In this document: one piece after another, positions 23,375 to 31,077 of the stretch
How the letters are laid out: each line of letters starts with the position of its first letter
Numbering within the stretch: position 1 is the stretch's first letter
IMG/VR virus record: IMGVR_UViG_3300048927_000038
Location: 1-39,922 of that record
Strand: one strand, 5' to 3'
Length of the DNA: 39,922 nt
DNA from: a virus
The notes under the pieces: model-generated
What the model saw: the letters and a program-made list of their open reading frames with translations, nothing else
Database searches by the model: none
Told to the model about the DNA's origin: nothing
Position numbers and translations under genes: made by a program

Positions 23375-24850
23375 TTACTTCCACGGATCGTAATCGGTTA
23401 CCGCCTTGCCCTGCTGGCTTTCCTGCCCAGGGATGCGCAGGCGCTTCGTAACCGGGAAAGCAAACGTCAGCAGCAGCGCGTCACCCTTACCAGGTGAGCG
23501 GCCCAAGCGCTCTTTGATATCTTCCTTCGGCTCAATGACGATCTTGCCGTCTACTCTCACTTTGTACTCTGCCGATGAAAGGTCATCAGCCGTCTCCTGG
23601 TCATCCAGCGCGCCGCCGAGTTTCAGCCACGTTTTGCAACTGTTGAACATCTCGCCGCGCTTGTTGAGCATCTGCGGGTCGGTAGAGCCGCCGCCGAACG
23701 GTATTAACTGCCACGTCCGGCCCCAGCCGTCACCGATGGACTTCAGCCCGGTACCGTAGCCAAAGTCGATGAATACCGCGTCAGCCTGGTACTGGTCTTC
23801 GAAGTCGGCGATGCGCTTCGCCATAATCAGATCGTCGGTGGTCTTGTTTCCGGTCCAGAGCACTTTGCTGTGTAGCCCCTGGCGCAGGTATATCACCGCG
23901 TCATCCACGCCTGAATATGCCGGGTCGACGCCTATAATCACCGGGGCGTGCGCCACCTGCGCAGCGGTCACTACGCGCTTCATTGCCTCATCGGTGAGGC
24001 CGGTCGGGATAAACTGCAACTCAGACGCGTCAGGGAAGATACCGCGCACACGGACCTTCACGAAGTCGCTGTCTTCGCCGTAGTCATCCACCCATTTCTG
24101 CAGCTGCTGTTTGTTCGTGCCTTCGACAGTACGGCTGTCAATCTGTGCGCACTTCCAGCGGTGCTTGTATTTGCGGAAGCACTCGCGGAAGCGCCCGGTG
24201 TTACGCGTCGGGTTCCCGAACGCCACCCAGATGATTTCGGTGTCCTCATCGGTCAGCGCACCTTCGGCAACCTCCCACACCAGATCGGCAATGTTGGAGG
24301 CTTCGTCGAATACCACGATGATGCGTTTGCGCTCATTGTGCAGGCCGGCGAATGCCTCTGTGTTGTGTTCAGACCACGGGATTGCGTCAGCGCGCCAGCG
24401 TTTATCGTGACCCGGATCGTTGCTGTACATCGCCGTTGCGGTGCAGGTGAACCACTCTTTCGTTATGGACAGGTTCGACCATTTGATGATTTCCGGCCAG
24501 GTCTTGGTGCGCAGCTGGTTGTCGGTGTTGGCGGTCACCACCACCTTGCAGTCCTCGCAGGTGTCCATTCCCCACTTAATCAGCATTGAGATGAATGCAG
24601 ATTTACCGATACCGTGGCCTGATGCGCGGGCAATCATGATTGGCTGATAACGAGTTGCAGGGTTTTGCAGGTGATCGCGTATCTCACGGAATCCGTCAGC
24701 CTGCCAGTTACGCGGCCCGGTGGCATGCGCCAGCTCCGTACCCTCCTCGCCCCACGGGAACGCATAAAGCGCATAGCCCAGCGGGTCATACGTGAAGGAT
24801 GCGATATCCTCGACGAGCTGTTCTTCCGGCGACATGGCTGCTGCTGTCAT
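23375..24850 (-). CDS. Terminase large subunit
   Basis: 491 residues. ATPase: Walker A GHGIGKS (78-84) and Walker B IIVVFDEAS (Asp182, Glu183). RNase H-like nuclease: GVDPAYSG (Asp309), IDFGYGTG (Asp362) and GKGDALL (Asp457). All expected acidic residues are present, so it should be an active packaging motor and headful or cos-cleaving nuclease. The GC-rich start region overlaps the small-subunit gene by 4 bp. The long spacing to the next late gene (21970) is caused by the inserted antisense RNA cassette. Confidence 0.92.
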   Translation of the reverse strand: MTAAAMSPEEQLVEDIASFTYDPLGYALYAFPWGEEGTELAHATGPRNWQADGFREIRDHLQNPATRYQPIMIARASGHGIGKSAFISMLIKWGMDTCEDCKVVVTANTDNQLRTKTWPEIIKWSNLSITKEWFTCTATAMYSNDPGHDKRWRADAIPWSEHNTEAFAGLHNERKRIIVVFDEASNIADLVWEVAEGALTDEDTEIIWVAFGNPTRNTGRFRECFRKYKHRWKCAQIDSRTVEGTNKQQLQKWVDDYGEDSDFVKVRVRGIFPDASELQFIPTGLTDEAMKRVVTAAQVAHAPVIIGVDPAYSGVDDAVIYLRQGLHSKVLWTGNKTTDDLIMAKRIADFEDQYQADAVFIDFGYGTGLKSIGDGWGRTWQLIPFGGGSTDPQMLNKRGEMFNSCKTWLKLGGALDDQETADDLSSAEYKVRVDGKIVIEPKEDIKERLGRSPGKGDALLLTFAFPVTKRLRIPGQESQQGKAVTDYDPWK

Positions 24851-25443
24851 TCTTCACCACCAGCCTGCTCTTTGACGCGGCGGCGCGCGGCGGCCATGCG
24901 GTCTGCGATAGTGACGGTGCCGGAAACCTCCAGGCGCTCTTTGAACGCGTTCACGTCGACGTGCTTACCAATGAGCTCGAGATTCTTCACCTTGTCCGGC
25001 CATTTGATTTTTTTGAGGATGGTCTCTATCGAATCCTCGTTCATGTTCATGATGGTTGAGGACAGGTCGAACCCGCTGAGCGTGGTACGCCAGATTTTAG
25101 GCCACTCGCGGATCGGTTTCAGGCTGCCGTCGTCGTTCAGGATATCCAGCACGTCCATCTGGTCGATCTCCACCAGGCGCATGAGGACGTAATCAGCGCT
25201 GACTCGCATGCGCTTGTTGCGCTCCTCCATCAATTCGGCAATTCGTTTCTGGATTCTTTCGTCTCTCATCATCACGCTGGCTTTGACGGCTGCCGTATTA
25301 GGCGAAAATCCTGCGTCAATCGCCGCCTGAGACTGATTTTCAGGTGTCTTAATGTAGGACTGGCAGTAAGCCTCCTGCATCGCTGTAAGAGGCTTATATT
25401 GCGTTGATTTGCGTTTGTGGGTTTTTGGTGTCGCGGGCATCAT
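24847..25443 (-). CDS. Terminase small subunit
   Basis: 198 residues from ATG 25443 (a second ATG follows at 25440; AGGTGG just upstream). 'TAMQEAYCQSYIKT...NQSQAAIDAGFSPNTAAVKASVMM' is the N-terminal helix-turn-helix of Terminase_2-type small subunits; the rest is helical and basic at the end (RRRVKEQ). It recognises phage DNA for packaging and overlaps terL by 4 bp. Its RBS and start are covered by operator sites, pointing to control by the phage repressor. Confidence 0.85.
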   Translation of the reverse strand: MMPATPKTHKRKSTQYKPLTAMQEAYCQSYIKTPENQSQAAIDAGFSPNTAAVKASVMMRDERIQKRIAELMEERNKRMRVSADYVLMRLVEIDQMDVLDILNDDGSLKPIREWPKIWRTTLSGFDLSSTIMNMNEDSIETILKKIKWPDKVKNLELIGKHVDVNAFKERLEVSGTVTIADRMAAARRRVKEQAGGEE

Positions 25444-25477
25444 TACCACCTGAGTAATTTTATTACCATGCAGGTAA
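25443..25477. promoter_or_regulatory. Two tandem operators at the head of the late operon
   Basis: TTACCACCTGAGTAA (25443-25457) and TTACCATGCAGGTAA (25463-25477) lie 20 bp apart start-to-start, about two helical turns, so on the same DNA face. The first covers the terS RBS and start codon, the second the stretch just upstream. Cooperative binding as a promoter block or transcription roadblock is inferred. Confidence 0.72.
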
Positions 25478-25499
25478 TACTATCACGCCCGCGCAGATG

Positions 25500-25829
25500 T
25501 TACATGACTGGTATCGGGTCTGGCCGCTGATTGTCCACACGGTTCAGGAAGTGGGTAACCACGCCGTGCACTGTCGTATCGTCCAGCGCTTCGCCTTCGA
25601 GCGCTTCACCTTCCGGAGTGATCAGCGCCTTTCCCTGAACAATGGCGAACTCCATGCGGCCACAATACGATATGAGCACGGTCTCACCCGGATGTGGTTT
25701 ATTCGCAACGTTGATGATTGCGTATCCAGCCGACGTCTCTATCGTGCGGCAGTTGCCATTGTAGCCGCACAGGCTGGTGATGGTGAGAGCTGCTTCTGCG
25801 TAGTCTTTTGCCGGAGATGGAAAGCCCAT
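25500..25829 (-). CDS. UmuD/HumD-like protein lacking a visible Ser-Lys dyad
   Basis: 109 residues. The start 'MGFPSPAKDYAEAALTITSL' matches the UmuD/HumD N-terminal SPA-x-DY region, and 'GETVLISYCGRMEFAIVQG' with 'VHGVVTHFLNRV' match the beta strands of the S24/UmuD fold. The GDSM serine motif and the following lysine are not recognisable, so it appears unable to self-cleave. It would mimic processed UmuD' in translesion synthesis or interfere with host SOS polymerases. A LexA box controls it. The family call is by sequence pattern and could be confirmed by structure prediction. Confidence 0.6.
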   Translation of the reverse strand: MGFPSPAKDYAEAALTITSLCGYNGNCRTIETSAGYAIINVANKPHPGETVLISYCGRMEFAIVQGKALITPEGEALEGEALDDTTVHGVVTHFLNRVDNQRPDPIPVM

Positions 25830-25849
25830 AATGGAACCTCACATAAAAA

Positions 25850-25892
25850 TACTGTACATTTAAACAGTATAATCATGTGAGGATTTAGTCAA
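25850..25892 (-). promoter_or_regulatory. LexA box overlapping the promoter of the UmuD/HumD-like gene
   Basis: TACTGTACATTTAAACAGTA (25850-25869) is a nearly perfect LexA site. On the minus strand TTGACT (25887-25892) is followed after 15 bp by TATACT (25866-25871), or after 17 bp by TACTGT, so LexA would cover the -10. The gene starts 20 bp downstream of the box. Confidence 0.88.
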
Positions 25893-25906
25893 TACGCTGT
25901 GACCCG

Positions 25907-26245
25907 TCACACCGAAAGTTTCGTTTCGTGCCAGCCCTGCGTTACCCAGCACGCCGAATCACCGGCGCACGGGCAGGACTTCACCGGCAGGCTGTCGCCG
26001 CACTTGCCGCACTGGTTAGCGCTGATGGCTTTGATGCGACCGCGCACCCGGGCATAATCCTGGCGGATCAGCAGAGCAATGTACTCGCTCAGTTCGTATG
26101 GCTCACGACCCGGGCGACGCTCCGCGCAGTTGCGCGCCAGCATTTCCATTTCCTGCTCGTCGAGCACCAGCTCCAGCTTTCGCTCACCGGCTTCCGCCTG
26201 GCGGGCACGCTGCGCTGCTTTGCGTTCTGCTGCGGTCTTAGCCAT
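25907..26245 (-). CDS. Small protein with C-terminal cysteine cluster
   Basis: 112 residues. The N-terminus is highly basic (AERKAAQRARQAEAGERK), as in small phage DNA-binding proteins. A central helical part (ELSEYIALLIRQDYARVR) could be a ribbon-helix-helix-type dimer. The C-terminus has Cys79, Cys82, Cys91, Cys93 and Cys99, a likely zinc site. It overlaps the upstream gene by 8 bp. Function unknown; nucleic-acid binding is plausible. Confidence 0.6.
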   Translation of the reverse strand: MAKTAAERKAAQRARQAEAGERKLELVLDEQEMEMLARNCAERRPGREPYELSEYIALLIRQDYARVRGRIKAISANQCGKCGDSLPVKSCPCAGDSACWVTQGWHETKLSV

Positions 26246-26570
26246 GATCCACCGCCAGTATGTATTTTCTGAGAATGCGGAATTTCTCTACATCATCGCG
26301 ACTGCGCTTACCGATTATGTAGGCCATTGGGAAGCCATCAACCTCAAACGCGATATCATCCATGTTCGGGTGAGTGCAGGTAGTTTTGATCGCATTCAGT
26401 GCCTCATGAAACACAGGGCGAGAAACCTCAACAAACTCGTTCGGGTCGAGGGTTACGAATGGCAACAGCATTCGGTACGCCTCCAGAGCAAAATCCTCTT
26501 TCAGCGAGCGCGGCCCTGCCTCCAGTTCCGCGATACGGGCGGCCAGTGATTCCTGGGTTACCGTGACCAT
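26238..26570 (-). CDS. Uncharacterised accessory phage protein, 110 aa
   Basis: A soluble, mostly helical protein beginning MVTVTQESLAARIAELE with an acidic middle (TLDPNEFVEVSRPVFHEALNAIK). It overlaps the upstream gene by 13 bp and the downstream gene by 8 bp, showing that it belongs to a tightly packed accessory operon. No domain recognised. Confidence 0.55.
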   Translation of the reverse strand: MVTVTQESLAARIAELEAGPRSLKEDFALEAYRMLLPFVTLDPNEFVEVSRPVFHEALNAIKTTCTHPNMDDIAFEVDGFPMAYIIGKRSRDDVEKFRILRKYILAVDHG

Positions 26571-26824
26571 TTCAGCACCTCCCCGTTTTCTATTTCGATT
26601 ACTGCCGTTTGGTCTGGGCAGCCAGCAAGATCAACACCGACGAAAGCGGCTACCTGTACTGGAACCACCACCGGCATGGGAACGCGGATAACCAGATTCT
26701 TGAGCCTGTCGATTTCCCCGGCCAGTTCGAGAATGCGGCGGTTTCCGTATTCTGCTTCTTCGCGCCACCAGGCCACATCAGCTTTAAGGCGGCGCATGCG
26801 CCGCTGTTTGAGTTTGCTCACCAT
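26558..26824 (-). CDS. Uncharacterised accessory phage protein, 88 aa
   Basis: Start chosen at ATG 26824 (a GTG at 26833 is in frame), because its start overlaps the stop of the 26-residue gene (ATGGTGA). The N-terminus is strongly basic (KLKQRRMRRLKAD), then a helix (RRILELAGEIDRLKNLV) and a hydrophobic beta stretch (VPMPVVVPVQVAAFVGVD). No domain recognised. Confidence 0.5.
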   Translation of the reverse strand: MVSKLKQRRMRRLKADVAWWREEAEYGNRRILELAGEIDRLKNLVIRVPMPVVVPVQVAAFVGVDLAGCPDQTAVIEIENGEVLKWSR

Positions 26825-26898
26825 GGAAGCCACCCCATGCCCTGAAGTGCGCTGATGGCCAGCAGCACGAACATTACTGCGTCGAATGGGTTAGGCAT
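26818..26898 (-). CDS. 26-residue single-TM peptide
   Basis: Start ATG 26898 overlaps the stop of the upstream membrane gene and its TGA overlaps the ATG of the next gene. The peptide begins MPNPFDAVMFVLLAISALQG and ends GMGWLPW, with one hydrophobic segment. The head-to-tail overlap on both sides is the main evidence that it is translated; it is too short for most gene callers. Confidence 0.55.
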   Translation of the reverse strand: MPNPFDAVMFVLLAISALQGMGWLPW

Positions 26899-27175
26899 TG
26901 GGTTTACCTTTTGGCCGCAGGATGTGGATCGTCATACCACTTTCGGTAGTAATAACCACCCTCTGCCCAGGTTCGATTTCTGCCAGCCTGAACGCCTCAT
27001 AAAACGAGTCCATAGCAAGGGTTTGCTCGTCCTTGCGATTCCACAACCTCCAACCTCGGCGAATCAGGACTCCTATGACCCAGCTATACGTTTTAACTGC
27101 CAGATGAAGCCAGGCGAGGATCATCGTTGCGAAAAATAACCAGTCCGTCGCACTGAAGTTTTTGAATTCGTCCAT
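26891..27175 (-). CDS. Membrane-anchored small phage protein, 94 aa
   Basis: Start at ATG 27175 with AGGAGGTGAAGTG upstream; the open frame continues further but without an RBS. One or two hydrophobic segments (about residues 10-40) are followed by a basic stretch (LIRRGWRLWNRKDE) and a small soluble C-terminus (QRVVITTESGMTIHILRPKG). It overlaps the upstream gene by 1 bp and the 26-residue gene by 8 bp. Function unknown. Confidence 0.55.
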   Translation of the reverse strand: MDEFKNFSATDWLFFATMILAWLHLAVKTYSWVIGVLIRRGWRLWNRKDEQTLAMDSFYEAFRLAEIEPGQRVVITTESGMTIHILRPKGKPNA

Positions 27176-27693
27176 CACTTCACCTCCTGCTGCGGTGCTG
27201 CTGGCAGTGGCATCCAGTGGGTGATGATTTCTGGCTTGAGGCACTGGAATGAGCCCATCAGGAATAACTCTTTGCCGATATACTGACCATTCCATGTCAG
27301 AAACACCGTGCCATCCTGTTTTGTCGGCATCCGCTCACTGCAAGCCACCCAACCATCAGGAATCACCGGAGAGTTGCCAGTCAAAACGTCAGCGCGAACA
27401 TAGAGAGTGTCGTCCTTGTGCTGATTGTCGCTGCACCACGTTAATTCGCTGAACTCTCCGTTCTCCGGCCATACTCCGGCAGTTTGAAGCCAGATATGCT
27501 CTGGCGCCTCCTTGCATGGCGTGTTGGCTGGAATATTTTCCGGAATATTTTGTTGTGGGTTTTGTGGTTGAACGGCACACTGAAGCATGCGCCGTAAAGC
27601 AGAAAACTCCTCCTTGTCCATGCTTAAGCTGCCGTCATCGTAGTCAGTGCAGCGCGCAAACAACTCATCGATAGTCCAGTTTTCAAAGCTCAT
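27175..27693 (-). CDS. DUF551-type phage accessory protein
   Basis: 172 residues. The C-terminal 60 residues, with 'GWVACSERMPTKQDGTVFLTWNG' split by a variable middle and 'ITHWMPLPAAP' at the end, match the DUF551 domain common in lambdoid accessory regions. The N-terminal part (WTIDELFARCTDYDDGSLSMDKEEF) is a variable module. Start overlaps the preceding stop by 4 bp. Molecular function of the family is not known. Confidence 0.65.
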   Translation of the reverse strand: MSFENWTIDELFARCTDYDDGSLSMDKEEFSALRRMLQCAVQPQNPQQNIPENIPANTPCKEAPEHIWLQTAGVWPENGEFSELTWCSDNQHKDDTLYVRADVLTGNSPVIPDGWVACSERMPTKQDGTVFLTWNGQYIGKELFLMGSFQCLKPEIITHWMPLPAAPQQEVK

Positions 27694-28148
27694 GATTTAC
27701 CTCCCTGAAGCATGGCGGCGCGGCAGGCGTTCCAAGCTTCGAACTGACCATCAATACCATCATCACAATAACCGTCAGTTGTCCGTAATGAATCCCAGCT
27801 ATCGAGAGGAGAGCCATGCTCAGATTCCCACCATTTTTCAAACATAGAGCGGTCAGGCACAGACACCGTCGCTGGCGGGGCGGCGTATAACGGTTGATAC
27901 AGCCCCAACAAGCTCGCATCTTCGGAAAATGACCATCCCGGTTTAGGATTTCCGCTAATGTCAGTGGTGCGATATCGCCACGCCACAGGCTCCGCTTCGA
28001 GCGATGCCAGCGCGATACGCGCCAGCTCCAGCTCAATTGACCATGTGCGTTCTTTGAGAGGCTCTAACTCTCCAGCCAGCATCATCTCTGCAAACTCAAT
28101 GCGCGCGTGCGCAGAAGCGATCAACTGTTCTTTAGTGAAGGCAATCAT
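27690..28148 (-). CDS. Accessory phage protein, 152 aa (Ea22-region type)
   Basis: A modular protein. The N-terminal helical part begins MIAFTKEQLIASAHARIEFAE, followed by 'EPVAWRYRT' and 'PLYAAPP', phrases seen repeatedly in variable accessory proteins of lambdoid phages. A C-terminal 'FEAWNACRAAML' segment recurs in many such proteins. It is joined to both neighbours by ATGA overlaps. Function unknown. Confidence 0.6.
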   Translation of the reverse strand: MIAFTKEQLIASAHARIEFAEMMLAGELEPLKERTWSIELELARIALASLEAEPVAWRYRTTDISGNPKPGWSFSEDASLLGLYQPLYAAPPATVSVPDRSMFEKWWESEHGSPLDSWDSLRTTDGYCDDGIDGQFEAWNACRAAMLQGGKS

Positions 28149-28513
28149 GATTTTTCTCCCTCCTGATACTGTTCGAACCAGAACACAACCGGGTCAGGCT
28201 TCATATCAACCAGTCCCATGCGCACCAGAGCCTTTCCCTTTCCTGAGCGCAGAAACTCCCTACGACCATCGTCAATAATGCGGCGGTAATCATCCAGGCT
28301 GCTACAGTGCTTATGCAGGTTGCATGGGTGGCAAGCCGGGACTAAATTGGTAATGTCATCGCGCTCCTTGTGGAGCATCTGACCATCAAAACGAATGACC
28401 GGCTTAACGTGGTCAGCGTGCCATTTGTCGCCAAGCTCGCACCCACAATACGCACAGCGGCCGCCGAACTTCATGCGCAGCTCTGCGCGCTGCTCTTTGG
28501 TAATAGTGCTCAT
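28145..28513 (-). CDS. HNH endonuclease
   Basis: 122 residues. 'GGRCAYCGCELGDKWHADHVKPVIR' carries Cys20, Cys23 and the catalytic Asp34-His35; 'ITNLVPACHPCNLHK' carries Asn56, Cys61, Cys64, Asn65 and Lys68. This is a complete beta-beta-alpha-metal HNH core with a zinc-binding CxxC pair. It is a free-standing ORF within the accessory operon, not near terminase, so a homing, anti-competitor or recombination role is more likely than packaging. Confidence 0.8.
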   Translation of the reverse strand: MSTITKEQRAELRMKFGGRCAYCGCELGDKWHADHVKPVIRFDGQMLHKERDDITNLVPACHPCNLHKHCSSLDDYRRIIDDGRREFLRSGKGKALVRMGLVDMKPDPVVFWFEQYQEGEKS

Positions 28514-28917
28514 GATGCCTCTCTTTTACCGGCTGCAGCGGCGCGCAGAACATTAGATATTTGCGCATCCCACTTATTGAAATAAACACCTCCAGGCCTG
28601 CCCTTTTGGATATCTGCCAGCAGTTTAGAAAGCTCAGCTACCATCCGGTCTTTTGCTTCCAGCTCATCCAGCAGCGCCAGCACGGTGGCGGGGTTTGCTT
28701 CGGCGATGAATGTGGCATCGTTATCATTTCGCCAACGAGAGAGATTTCCTGTGTCCTCATGGCGAACAGCTTCGCGGGTATTATCGGTAGCAAACACGTC
28801 CAGTACGTCGTTACCAACAAATGCGACCATAGCGTGTCCATGACTGTCAATCCACCACTTACCTTTCGTAGCCTTATCCGCCGCTTCACGTAATGCGCGT
28901 TTGTCGATGTTGCTCAT
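28510..28917 (-). CDS. Ead/Ea22-like accessory protein, 135 aa
   Basis: Start at ATG 28917, overlapping the upstream stop as ATGA. 'KRALREAADKATKGKWW' and 'NDNDATFIAEANPATVLALLDELEAKDR' are the conserved pattern of the Ead/Ea22 family found in lambda and P22 accessory regions. Non-essential in known relatives; biochemical role not known. Confidence 0.7.
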   Translation of the reverse strand: MSNIDKRALREAADKATKGKWWIDSHGHAMVAFVGNDVLDVFATDNTREAVRHEDTGNLSRWRNDNDATFIAEANPATVLALLDELEAKDRMVAELSKLLADIQKGRPGGVYFNKWDAQISNVLRAAAAGKREAS

Positions 28918-29438
28918 TGGGCGGCTCCTTTCGTGAATGCCTTGACGAATGCATGGCAATCTTCATCACTGAGAAATGATTGCTTCTCTTCTGTTGCACC
29001 GCCTTTGCGAAGCTGGTAGGCATGTACGCGCATTATGTCGATTGCCTTCGATGTGACAGGATGCTGATGGTTCATCATTGCAATGACTGTGTTAATCGCT
29101 GAATCCACACCCTGCGCCCGCACTTCAGCCAGAAAAGCGTCTGTCGCCTGGGTTTTCAATTCAGACAGCATTACAAGCACTGCGTCATGCAGGCAGTCGT
29201 CAGTGTCAAAGCCTGCCGCTTTGGTTGACTCGAATCGCTTGGCTCCTGATTTGAATACGTCAGCAACTGCCCACGCCTGTATGCTCTTCAGCCCCGCATT
29301 CTCCACAGCCAGCGCCAACTTAGCTTCGCGCTCTGCATTGAGCTGCATCTGCAGATTCTCGATAGTCGCATCAGCAGCGCGGAACTCGCGCTGTGACTCT
29401 GCAAGCTTCTGCTCTAACTCTTCATAACTCGGTTTCAT
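28914..29438 (-). CDS. Coiled-coil Ea22-like accessory protein, 174 aa
   Basis: Start MKPSYEELEQKLAES with GGGGGTAAAG upstream. Residues 5-50 form a predicted coiled coil; the C-terminal part contains 'VDSAINTVIAMMNHQHP', seen in Ea22-like accessory proteins of enterobacterial phages. First gene of the overlapping set that runs down to 25907. Function unknown. Confidence 0.6.
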   Translation of the reverse strand: MKPSYEELEQKLAESQREFRAADATIENLQMQLNAEREAKLALAVENAGLKSIQAWAVADVFKSGAKRFESTKAAGFDTDDCLHDAVLVMLSELKTQATDAFLAEVRAQGVDSAINTVIAMMNHQHPVTSKAIDIMRVHAYQLRKGGATEEKQSFLSDEDCHAFVKAFTKGAAQ

Positions 29439-29499
29439 CTTTACCCCCGCTTACCCGTATAAGTTATTGATTACGTTGATATCAAAAAGGATCGTCGAT

Positions 29500-29844
29500 T
29501 CAGAACACTTCGACATTCCATCCGCCACCGGCTTTCTTCGGCTTCACAGTCACGCCGATGATGCGGAACGGATACTGATCTGCTGCGACTTTGGTTTTCA
29601 CCCTGGCGTCGTCAGTCCAGAACCCTTTCACTTCGTGCAACTCCATCTCACCGGTGGTGAGCATTACTGCGAAGTCCGGCGTGTAGAACGTGTTATCAGC
29701 CAGGCGCAGCTTGATACCTTCGAAGCGGTACCAGGCCACTTCCCCGGCAAGCTTGCGCAGCTCCAGGTGCTGGCAGTACGCAGATTCGGTCTTGTTCATC
29801 TGGCCTGTCTTGAGTCGACCAAGAGCCTGTAACTGCCTTCTCAT
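29500..29844 (-). CDS. DUF1064-like predicted PD-(D/E)XK nuclease
   Basis: 114 residues. Glu20 (NKTESAYCQ), 'YTPDFAVML' (Asp57) and 'ELHEVKGFW' (Glu71-x-Lys73) form a PD-(D/E)XK nuclease core, the pattern of DUF1064 proteins often encoded beside phage replication genes where RusA resolvases stand in other phages. A Holliday-junction or restriction-like role is inferred. It has its own promoter region with two operators upstream. Confidence 0.7.
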   Translation of the reverse strand: MRRQLQALGRLKTGQMNKTESAYCQHLELRKLAGEVAWYRFEGIKLRLADNTFYTPDFAVMLTTGEMELHEVKGFWTDDARVKTKVAADQYPFRIIGVTVKPKKAGGGWNVEVF

Positions 29845-29847
29845 GAT

Positions 29848-29924
29848 TTACCTCTCAGGTAATTTAAATCCACATTAGAGTTAAAATCAATAGCTATGCG
29901 CATATTTTGTTACCTGCAAGGTAA
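29848..29924 (-). promoter_or_regulatory. Two operators in the promoter region of the accessory operon
   Basis: TTACCTCTCAGGTAA (29848-29862) and TTACCTGCAAGGTAA (29910-29924) are 62 bp apart. On the minus strand TTGATT-N17-TTAAAT lies between them, so one operator flanks each side. A loop or double block by the repressor is possible. The first begins 4 bp upstream of the nuclease start codon. Confidence 0.7.
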
Positions 29925-29969
29925 CTATACTGGCGTAAAAAAATGCGCTGCCGCGCCGGTGCTTCTGCC

Positions 29970-30236
29970 TTACTGCTTCCCTTTCCCGTATTGCCTTGAA
30001 AACCTTTCCATATCGAAATCAATCGTTGCCCTGTAATCCCTGAACAGGCCGCATTTCCCATGACGTATTACCTCTCCGCTCCTCTCTGCGTCTCTGAAAT
30101 ATTTCTCTACAGTGTTGAGGTGGAGGCCTAGAATCTCTACTGCCTGCCTGGTGGTTATCCTGCCGCGCTCTTTTGCAGCGGTAATGATCCTTCTGACAGC
30201 TGACTTACGTTCTGAGTACGTGTTTGGTCTTGCCAT
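29970..30236 (-). CDS. Small HTH DNA-binding protein, 88 aa
   Basis: Start at ATG 30236 with GAGGATTAC upstream, inside the end of the replication gene. 'GRITTRQAVEILGLHLNTVEKYFRDAERSGEVIRHGKCGLFRD' segments into a clear helix-turn-helix (about residues 25-50) plus wing. The gene follows the DnaT-type protein, so it may be a replication accessory or a regulator. Last gene of the leftward early operon. Confidence 0.7.
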   Translation of the reverse strand: MARPNTYSERKSAVRRIITAAKERGRITTRQAVEILGLHLNTVEKYFRDAERSGEVIRHGKCGLFRDYRATIDFDMERFSRQYGKGKQ

Positions 30237-30246
30237 GTAATCCTCA

Positions 30247-31077
30247 CTATGTGGCCTGGTAGCCCCTGAATCCATGCGGAATGGTCTTGTCCGGCTCAGG
30301 CACGTCGTTGATGTCCCTTCGCTGCTGCTGGGCCACCGGCCTTGCCCTGGACTGCTGCACGCTTCTCGCCAGCTTCTGCTGCCACTGGTCGTGGTGGAAT
30401 GCCTTGCCCTCCGCTTTCCAGTACGTGATGAAGTCTGCCAGCTCGAACGGTGTGATATCCGTCTTCAGGGTTATGCCCCATAGTGCAGCCCGCTGGATGA
30501 ACTGCTGATCCGGCTTCCAGTTGTCGCGCATCTGGAATTTTCCAAACTCCCCCATCCCACCAGGAGCAACGTAGCCATTCAGCATCGCGTTGTTCGCACC
30601 CGGATCTGGTTCGCTGTCACCAGCAGAGTTATCCACAGTTGAATTTTGCTCGCCCCCTATGTGGGGTTTATCTTTTATATCTTCTCTTCTCTTCTCTTCT
30701 CTGGTCCGCTTTTTGTCCGCTTCTGATGCGGACGCTTTGCGGACGTTTCTCTTCCTGTCAGCGTCCTGTGCGCGACGCTTGGCAGACTGCCCGTTATGGG
30801 CTTCAAAGCGCGGCATTACTAGGCTTTCGCCATTTTCTTCGAGCCATCCGACGGCCATCATAGCCCGTGAAAATCCAGGGAAGCCGATCAGGTCGTCGAG
30901 AGTGTCTGCACTGTATCCGTCAAGGAAACCGTCAACGGAGTGGACATCGAAAAGACACCATGCGGAATGTAGTCCGCCAACTATCCGCAATCTGTCCGCT
31001 TTCAATGCGGACGCCATGCGGACAACTTTAGGGTGCGTGTGCAGGTCGGCACGCATCTTGATCCAGTCACCGGCCAT
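30247..31077 (-). CDS. Replication initiation protein with DnaT-like C-terminal domain
   Basis: 276 residues from ATG 31077 (TGATG overlap with the upstream stop). The N-terminal part '[19 protein letters not shown]' is the winged-helix domain of many phage O-type proteins. A charged linker (about 105-145) leads to '[22 protein letters not shown]', the DnaT DNA-binding domain that loads host DnaB/DnaC. No phage helicase gene follows, so host DnaBC is probably used. A T/C-rich tract around 30675-30705 lies inside the linker. Confidence 0.8.
   Translation of the reverse strand: MAGDWIKMRADLHTHPKVVRMASALKADRLRIVGGLHSAWCLFDVHSVDGFLDGYSADTLDDLIGFPGFSRAMMAVGWLEENGESLVMPRFEAHNGQSAKRRAQDADRKRNVRKASASEADKKRTREEKRREDIKDKPHIGGEQNSTVDNSAGDSEPDPGANNAMLNGYVAPGGMGEFGKFQMRDNWKPDQQFIQRAALWGITLKTDITPFELADFITYWKAEGKAFHHDQWQQKLARSVQQSRARPVAQQQRRDINDVPEPDKTIPHGFRGYQAT

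Noticed and set aside
23948-24589. 213-residue plus-strand reading frame opposite terL
   Set aside because: Shadow of TerL, whose Walker and nuclease motifs are all in the minus frame.
26571-26585. TTACC occurrences inside genes (for example near 26560, 26925, 31450)
   Set aside because: The right half GGTAA is missing at the 5-bp spacing, so they do not belong to the operator set.
30670-30710. T/C-rich repeat tract (CTTCTCTTCT type) as a possible microsatellite or regulatory element
   Set aside because: It lies in frame inside the charged Lys/Arg/Glu linker of the DnaT-like protein, where such codons are expected.
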